From NCBI RefSeq assembly GCF_030010415.1, contig NZ_JASCSA010000003.1: a DNA stretch of 64,000 nucleotides. One strand, written 5' to 3'. How positions within the stretch are numbered: the stretch's first letter is position 1; each line of letters begins with the position of its first letter. The DNA is from Cobetia amphilecti. GTDB taxonomy: Bacteria; Pseudomonadota; Gammaproteobacteria; Pseudomonadales; Halomonadaceae. Shown piece by piece: positions 60,531 to 64,000 of the stretch. The notes beneath the pieces are model-generated. The model was not told the DNA's origin. It worked only from the letters and a program-made list of their open reading frames with translations, and did not search any database. Made by a program: the position numbers and the translations under genes.

Positions 60531-60656
60531 TCTCCATGGCGACAGTGGGCCATGCCAGAAACGAAACCACCACACTCACGATGAAGCCGATCTGCATTGG
60601 CCATGGGAGGAATCTCTTAAGTATTACTGCGTTCTTTGCCAGGAGTATCGCTAGGT

Positions 60657-62183
60657 TCATTTTTCATCTAATGCGTCGTTTTTTGATCGAGATAAGTTCA
60701 GTTGTAACCCGAGCAGTGTCAGCAAGGCAGCGAGTATCCAAGCGGGGCCACTACCGGTGCGTGTGAAAGGAGTTAGGCCCTGCATCGGGGTCACCTCGCC
60801 AGTTAAACTGGCCTGTTCAAACTGTGGGGCACGGGCTGTGACGTGACCTTGTGAATCGATGATGGCCGTCACGCCATTACTGGTAGCTCGAAGTAGGTGA
60901 CGACCATTTTCTAAGGCACGTAAACGCGCCATTTGAAGATGTTGGTGTGGGCCAATGGAACGCCCAAACCACGTATCGTTGGAAACCGTTAATAGCAGCT
61001 CGGCATTACGCGCCTGTTGGGCGACATGATCGGCGAAAATGATCTCGTAACAGATGGCAGTGCCAATGGTAGTGCCAGCCACGTGTAACGGAGCCTGTAC
61101 GTCTGAACCAGGGGTCAGCCGGGGTGTTGGCAAGTCGAAAAAAGCAAGGGTGTCAGCGAGGAGGCTTTGGAATGGCAAATACTCGCCAAAGGGTACTAAA
61201 TGCGCTTTTTGGTATTCGCCTTGCACATCATTTAGCCCTATGACGCTGTTATAAGAGCGCCCTTCACTGTCGCGTTGCAAAATGCCGGTCAACAAGGCGG
61301 TGTTAGGCCCCAGGTCGGACGCTACTTGCTCCAGTATTCGCTGTGCTTCCTGCTCAAGCATGGGAAGGGCTGCCTCGGGCCAAACGATGAGATCGATGTC
61401 CCTTGCTTGCTCTTGTGTCATTGTTGTGTAGATATTGACCGCCTCGCGCTGCCCTTGGGCAGTCCACTTAATGCGTTGGTCAAGATTCCCTTGCAGCAAT
61501 GCCACCCGGATGGGCTTGCCAGCCGGGGTTGTCCATTGGGCGGGCAATAAGAATGGAACGACCCACAAGGCGGCCATTGGGACAAGGCAACTCCAGCGGC
61601 GACGCAGTACCTCTACCCCTAACGTACCTGTCAGCGCGGTCATAAGTGACAGCAAGTACACACCACCAACGGGTGCCCATGGGGCTAGTGGAGAATCTAT
61701 CTGAGAGGTGCCTAACAATAACCAGGGGAAGCCGGTGAGCAACCAGGTGCGTAGCCATTCGCTCACCACCCACATACCGGCAAAGCTAAGAAAGGCGAAC
61801 CGTGGCCCCGTGATGCGTCGATAGAGCCCAAAGGGGACTGCAAAGAAGAGCGCCAGGACGCTGACAAAAAGAGTGGTGAGGAACATCGCCACCAAGGCCC
61901 CGGTGCCACTGAAATCGTGAATAGCAACGAAGACCCACGACGTGCCTGAACCGAACAGGCCTACCCCATAGCACCACCCACGCAGGGTGGCCATGACGGG
62001 CGTTAGCGACTGTATCTTCCAATAGACCAGTGCCACGGCCACTGGGCCAAGCCACCATAGGGAAAAGGGGGCGGCACTCAAGGTGGTCAGTACCCCAGCG
62101 GCGAGCGCTACAACGCAATCGATTATTGGTGAGAGTCGCCCAGCAAAAAGCGTATATTCTTTATCTTGATCGACCACATCCAT
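60657..62183 (-). CDS. lnt: Apolipoprotein N-acyltransferase
   Basis: Adds the third acyl chain to the N-terminal cysteine of lipoproteins in the inner membrane. The 508-residue product has about six N-terminal helices and a C-terminal nitrilase-type domain with the catalytic triad Glu270 (LIVWPEAALP), Lys326 (EYQKAHLVPFGEYLPF) and Cys378 (GTAICYEIIF). ATG 62183, 4 bp after the lspA stop, is preferred over ATG 62219, which would overlap lspA. Chromosomal lnt normally sits beside corC/ybeX, so this is an extra, mobile copy. Codon use is less GC-rich than the chromosome. Confidence 0.93.
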   Translation of the reverse strand: MDVVDQDKEYTLFAGRLSPIIDCVVALAAGVLTTLSAAPFSLWWLGPVAVALVYWKIQSLTPVMATLRGWCYGVGLFGSGTSWVFVAIHDFSGTGALVAMFLTTLFVSVLALFFAVPFGLYRRITGPRFAFLSFAGMWVVSEWLRTWLLTGFPWLLLGTSQIDSPLAPWAPVGGVYLLSLMTALTGTLGVEVLRRRWSCLVPMAALWVVPFLLPAQWTTPAGKPIRVALLQGNLDQRIKWTAQGQREAVNIYTTMTQEQARDIDLIVWPEAALPMLEQEAQRILEQVASDLGPNTALLTGILQRDSEGRSYNSVIGLNDVQGEYQKAHLVPFGEYLPFQSLLADTLAFFDLPTPRLTPGSDVQAPLHVAGTTIGTAICYEIIFADHVAQQARNAELLLTVSNDTWFGRSIGPHQHLQMARLRALENGRHLLRATSNGVTAIIDSQGHVTARAPQFEQASLTGEVTPMQGLTPFTRTGSGPAWILAALLTLLGLQLNLSRSKNDALDEK

Positions 62184-62187
62184 AGCG

Positions 62188-62691
62188 TTACTCAGAGCGC
62201 TTAAAAACAGGACTTTCACGCCATAACGCCACCGCGAACATCAATACACCGGCAAATAGCGCGATATCGGCCATGTTAAAGGCGGGCCAATGCCATTCGC
62301 CCCAGTAAATGTCCAGATAGTCGACGACGTACCCTCGCGCTAAGCGATCAACGGTATTACCGAGCGCGCCGCCAAGAATCAGACTGTACGCACAGGCTTC
62401 CAAACGCGGCAGGGGTTTGCATAGCTGCACCATCAATACAATGGCGACCACCAACGCTAAACCTAGAAAGAGGTAGCGCTGCCACCCCCCTGCTTCTGCG
62501 AGAAAGCTGAAAGCGGCTCCTGTATTCCCGGTATAAACCCAGTTAAAAAACGGCGTTAGCGGAATGACTTGGCCAAACGACATCTGGGCATGCACAATTT
62601 CCTTGACCAGTTGATCGGCTAGAGCCATCACGCAAGCTAATATGAACCATGGCCAGCGACGTGAAGGGCTATCGTGTTGCACTGTTCTCAT
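62188..62691 (-). CDS. lspA: Lipoprotein signal peptidase (signal peptidase II)
   Basis: Aspartic protease of the inner membrane that removes prolipoprotein signal peptides. The 167-residue product starts at ATG 62691, within the cadA stop (ATGA). It has four helices and the family blocks DQLVKEIV, YTGNTGAAFSFL, GGALGNTVDRLARGYVVDYL with catalytic Asp115 and FNMADIAL with Asp142. Length is usual. An ileS-linked chromosomal copy is expected elsewhere; copies next to cadA-type ATPases are known from mobile metal-resistance loci. Confidence 0.95.
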   Translation of the reverse strand: MRTVQHDSPSRRWPWFILACVMALADQLVKEIVHAQMSFGQVIPLTPFFNWVYTGNTGAAFSFLAEAGGWQRYLFLGLALVVAIVLMVQLCKPLPRLEACAYSLILGGALGNTVDRLARGYVVDYLDIYWGEWHWPAFNMADIALFAGVLMFAVALWRESPVFKRSE

Positions 62692-64000
62692 GAGGTTACT
62701 TTTCCTTGTGACAGGCCTGTCATTGCGGTACTGGGCGAAAAGCGGTAACCCAGCAGTCGCATGGCGTTCAACGTCACCAGGACGGTAGCACCGGTATCGG
62801 CCATCACCGCAATCCACATGCCGGTAATACCCAGAGCTGTGGTGACCAGGAAAATGGCTTTTAAGCCGAGCGCGAGAACAACGTTGGTTTTCACATTGCG
62901 CAGCGTGGCACGAGAGAGGTCTATCAGCTCAGCGATGCCGGTAACGCGGTTCTTGAGCAAGGCTGCATCGGCGGTTTCCAACGCCACATCCGTGCCGCCT
63001 CCCATCGCGATACCGACATCGGCTGCCGCGAGTGCCGGTGCATCGTTGATGCCATCGCCTACTTTACCGACGGGGCCACGGCCTGCCGCTTGCCAGTCTC
63101 GAACATACGCTGCCTTGTCTTCAGGCATTAGTTCGCCGTACGCTTCAATGCCTAAGCGCCCCCCCGTGGCAGCGACGGTGCGGGCATTATCACCGCTGAG
63201 CATGACCGCCTGTACGCCTAAACGGGATAGCGCCGCTAGGCCTTCAATGGCATCTTCGCGTGGCTCATCGCGAACCGCGATCAAGCCCAACAAATGCTCG
63301 CCTTCGACGAGGAGAGCGAGGCTCTTACCGGCTTCTTCTAACGCGACAATCCGAGCACTGAGACTTTCCTCAAGGATGACCTGCTCGTGAAGGTGGCGAG
63401 GCGTCATTAAGCTCAGCTCGCGACCCTCCACCTGGCCGGAAACACCGCGCCCCGCCAGAGCGCGGCTGCCGGTGACGGTGGGGAGGTTGATGCCCGACTG
63501 TCGAGCATGCTCAACGATAGCCGTGGCGATAGGGTGACTGGAATCCCGCTCTATTGCGGCGGCGAGCCGCAATACGCTGTTATCGTCTTCCTCAGCAATC
63601 CAAGACTCCACATCTGTGACTCTTGGGGTACCCGCAGTGAGGGTGCCCGTTTTGTCTAATGCCACCAAGCGAAGCTTACCTAACTGTTCAAGAACGGCTC
63701 CCCCTTTGATCAGTAGGCCGCGCCGAGCGCCCGCCGAGAGACCGGCGGCGATGGCGGCTGGGGTGGAAATGACCAACGCGCAGGGGCATGCGATTAACAG
63801 CAATGCTAACGCACGGTAAATCGACTCCGACCATGCCATGGTCGATACCAGCGGTGGCACTATCGCCATCAGTAGGGCGAGTAAGACGACGGCGGGCATA
63901 TAGTAATACGCAAAACGATCAATAAAGCGTGCTATGGGTGCCTTGGCGGCTTGTGCTTCTTCAACCAGGCGAATAACGCGTGCGATTGTATTGTCATCAG
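62688..64000 (-). CDS. cadA: Soft-metal P-type ATPase (CadA/ZntA family), partial
   Basis: P1B-type ATPase exporting Zn, Cd or Pb. The frame is open to the right edge, so the N-terminal metal-binding domain and first helices are missing; about 437 residues are visible. Seen: the intramembrane metal site CPC in LLLIACPCALVISTPAAIA (CPC followed by Ala-Leu and the Ser-Thr-Pro pattern of the Zn/Cd group), phosphorylation motif LDKTGTLT, SSHPIATAIVEHA in the nucleotide domain, GDGINDAPALAAADVGIAMG and the C-terminal helices. The first gene in order of a cadA-lspA-lnt-ldt operon with overlapping or 4-bp junctions. Any cadR-type regulator would lie beyond the edge. Confidence 0.93.
   Translation of the reverse strand, partial: DDNTIARVIRLVEEAQAAKAPIARFIDRFAYYYMPAVVLLALLMAIVPPLVSTMAWSESIYRALALLLIACPCALVISTPAAIAAGLSAGARRGLLIKGGAVLEQLGKLRLVALDKTGTLTAGTPRVTDVESWIAEEDDNSVLRLAAAIERDSSHPIATAIVEHARQSGINLPTVTGSRALAGRGVSGQVEGRELSLMTPRHLHEQVILEESLSARIVALEEAGKSLALLVEGEHLLGLIAVRDEPREDAIEGLAALSRLGVQAVMLSGDNARTVAATGGRLGIEAYGELMPEDKAAYVRDWQAAGRGPVGKVGDGINDAPALAAADVGIAMGGGTDVALETADAALLKNRVTGIAELIDLSRATLRNVKTNVVLALGLKAIFLVTTALGITGMWIAVMADTGATVLVTLNAMRLLGYRFSPSTAMTGLSQGKVTS

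Larger units (their letters stand above)
59547..60660 (-). pseudogene. L,D-transpeptidase (ErfK/YbiS/YkuD family), frameshifted by a 10-bp duplication
   Basis: The gene starts at ATG 60660, overlapping the lnt stop (ATGA), with a signal peptide (QIGFIVSVVVSFLAWPTVA) reading into METQPDTT. An extra copy of the 10-bp unit at 60511-60530 then shifts the frame. The following frame (59547-60575) encodes a LysM-like domain (ADTFIVKDYDDTLIDIARRH), and the YkuD catalytic domain with His203 in YLIHGTNQPDG and Cys219 in ASRGCIRMLP (numbering of the 342-residue frame). Removing one unit joins signal peptide and enzyme exactly. Such enzymes make 3-3 cross-links or attach lipoprotein to peptidoglycan. The C-terminus holds a Gln-Glu repeat. 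As written, no exported enzyme is made. Confidence 0.85.
53277..64000. mobile_element. Tn7-like transposon of the comM-targeting (Tn6022/AbaR-type) group, partial
   Basis: The element begins TGTC at 53,277, the TGT terminus typical of Tn7 relatives, and runs off the right edge. Contents: terminal direct repeats, the transposition genes tniC-tniA-tniB-tniD-tniE (53.4-59.4 kb, plus strand) and a converging metal/lipoprotein cargo operon (59.5-64 kb, minus). The gene order and the comM position are those I know for Acinetobacter Tn6022 and AbaR islands. Base composition is clearly less GC-rich than the flanking chromosome. GCCAC at 53272-53276 is the expected 5-bp target duplication and should recur beyond the far end; it lies at the place corresponding to the ACCGC duplication of AbaR islands (from memory). 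Confidence 0.9.

Overview
The window looks like chromosomal DNA of a GC-rich, moderately halophilic gammaproteobacterium of the Halomonadaceae (Cobetia/Halomonas-like). This is inferred from the gene order hemC-hemD-hemX-hemY, argH-lptM-lysA-dapF-DUF484-xerC-yigB, engB/cytochrome c4/dsbA and thiS-thiG-trmB, which resembles the origin-proximal part of Pseudomonas chromosomes, and from the paired TRAP transporters. No rRNA, tRNA, CRISPR or prophage was recognised.

Layout. 1-2.0 kb: an iron-siderophore type ABC permease (cut by the window edge) and its periplasmic binding protein. 2.3-5.6 kb: a large MscS-family channel and a serine-rich DUF2780 lipoprotein. 6.1-10.7 kb: the tetrapyrrole operon hemCDXY on the minus strand. 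11.0-17.5 kb: argH, lptM, lysA, dapF, a DUF484 gene, xerC and yigB on the plus strand. 17.8-21.8 kb: a small membrane protein, engB, cytochrome c4, dsbA and an EEP-family hydrolase. 22.5-30.0 kb: two complete TRAP systems flanking dtd, one of the mannitol/2-oxoacid (TakP-like) class and one of the dicarboxylate class with a divergent binding-protein gene. 30.2-38.4 kb: a chalcone-isomerase-like protein, thiD, a YqaA-type protein, a patatin, an RsuA-family synthase, an ABC-F ATPase, a TIGR02444-like protein and an FKBP isomerase. 38.4-38.9 kb: a non-coding, AT-rich stretch with DnaA boxes. 38.9-52.5 kb: SCO protein, AEC transporter, a candidate Fur-controlled small RNA, rlmA, trmB, thiG, thiS, DUF423, a thioesterase, malate synthase G, a hydrolase, a lipoprotein, a HisC-like aminotransferase and a DUF4105 protein.

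At 53,276 the comM (yifB, Mg-chelatase-like) gene is cut by one end of a Tn7-like transposon. This is the same hotspot used by the Acinetobacter AbaR/Tn6022 family. The element starts with TGT and carries several short direct repeats of the TnsB-site kind. It encodes a tightly overlapping module tniC (TnsA-like), tniA (TnsB-like DDE), tniB (TnsC-like AAA+), tniD (TniQ) and a protein with six tandem zinc-ribbon modules in the tniE position. The convergent cargo operon, running in from the right edge, is cadA/zntA (partial), lspA, lnt and an L,D-transpeptidase gene. It joins a soft-metal efflux ATPase to lipoprotein maturation and envelope-anchoring enzymes. The transpeptidase gene is frameshifted by an exact 10-bp tandem duplication just after its signal peptide. 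The far end of the element and the 5' part of comM lie beyond the window.

The three observations I rate highest are the Fur-box-controlled sRNA candidate at 41,588-41,716, the zinc-ribbon array protein of the transposon, and the metal-plus-lipoprotein cargo operon with its broken or switchable transpeptidase gene.
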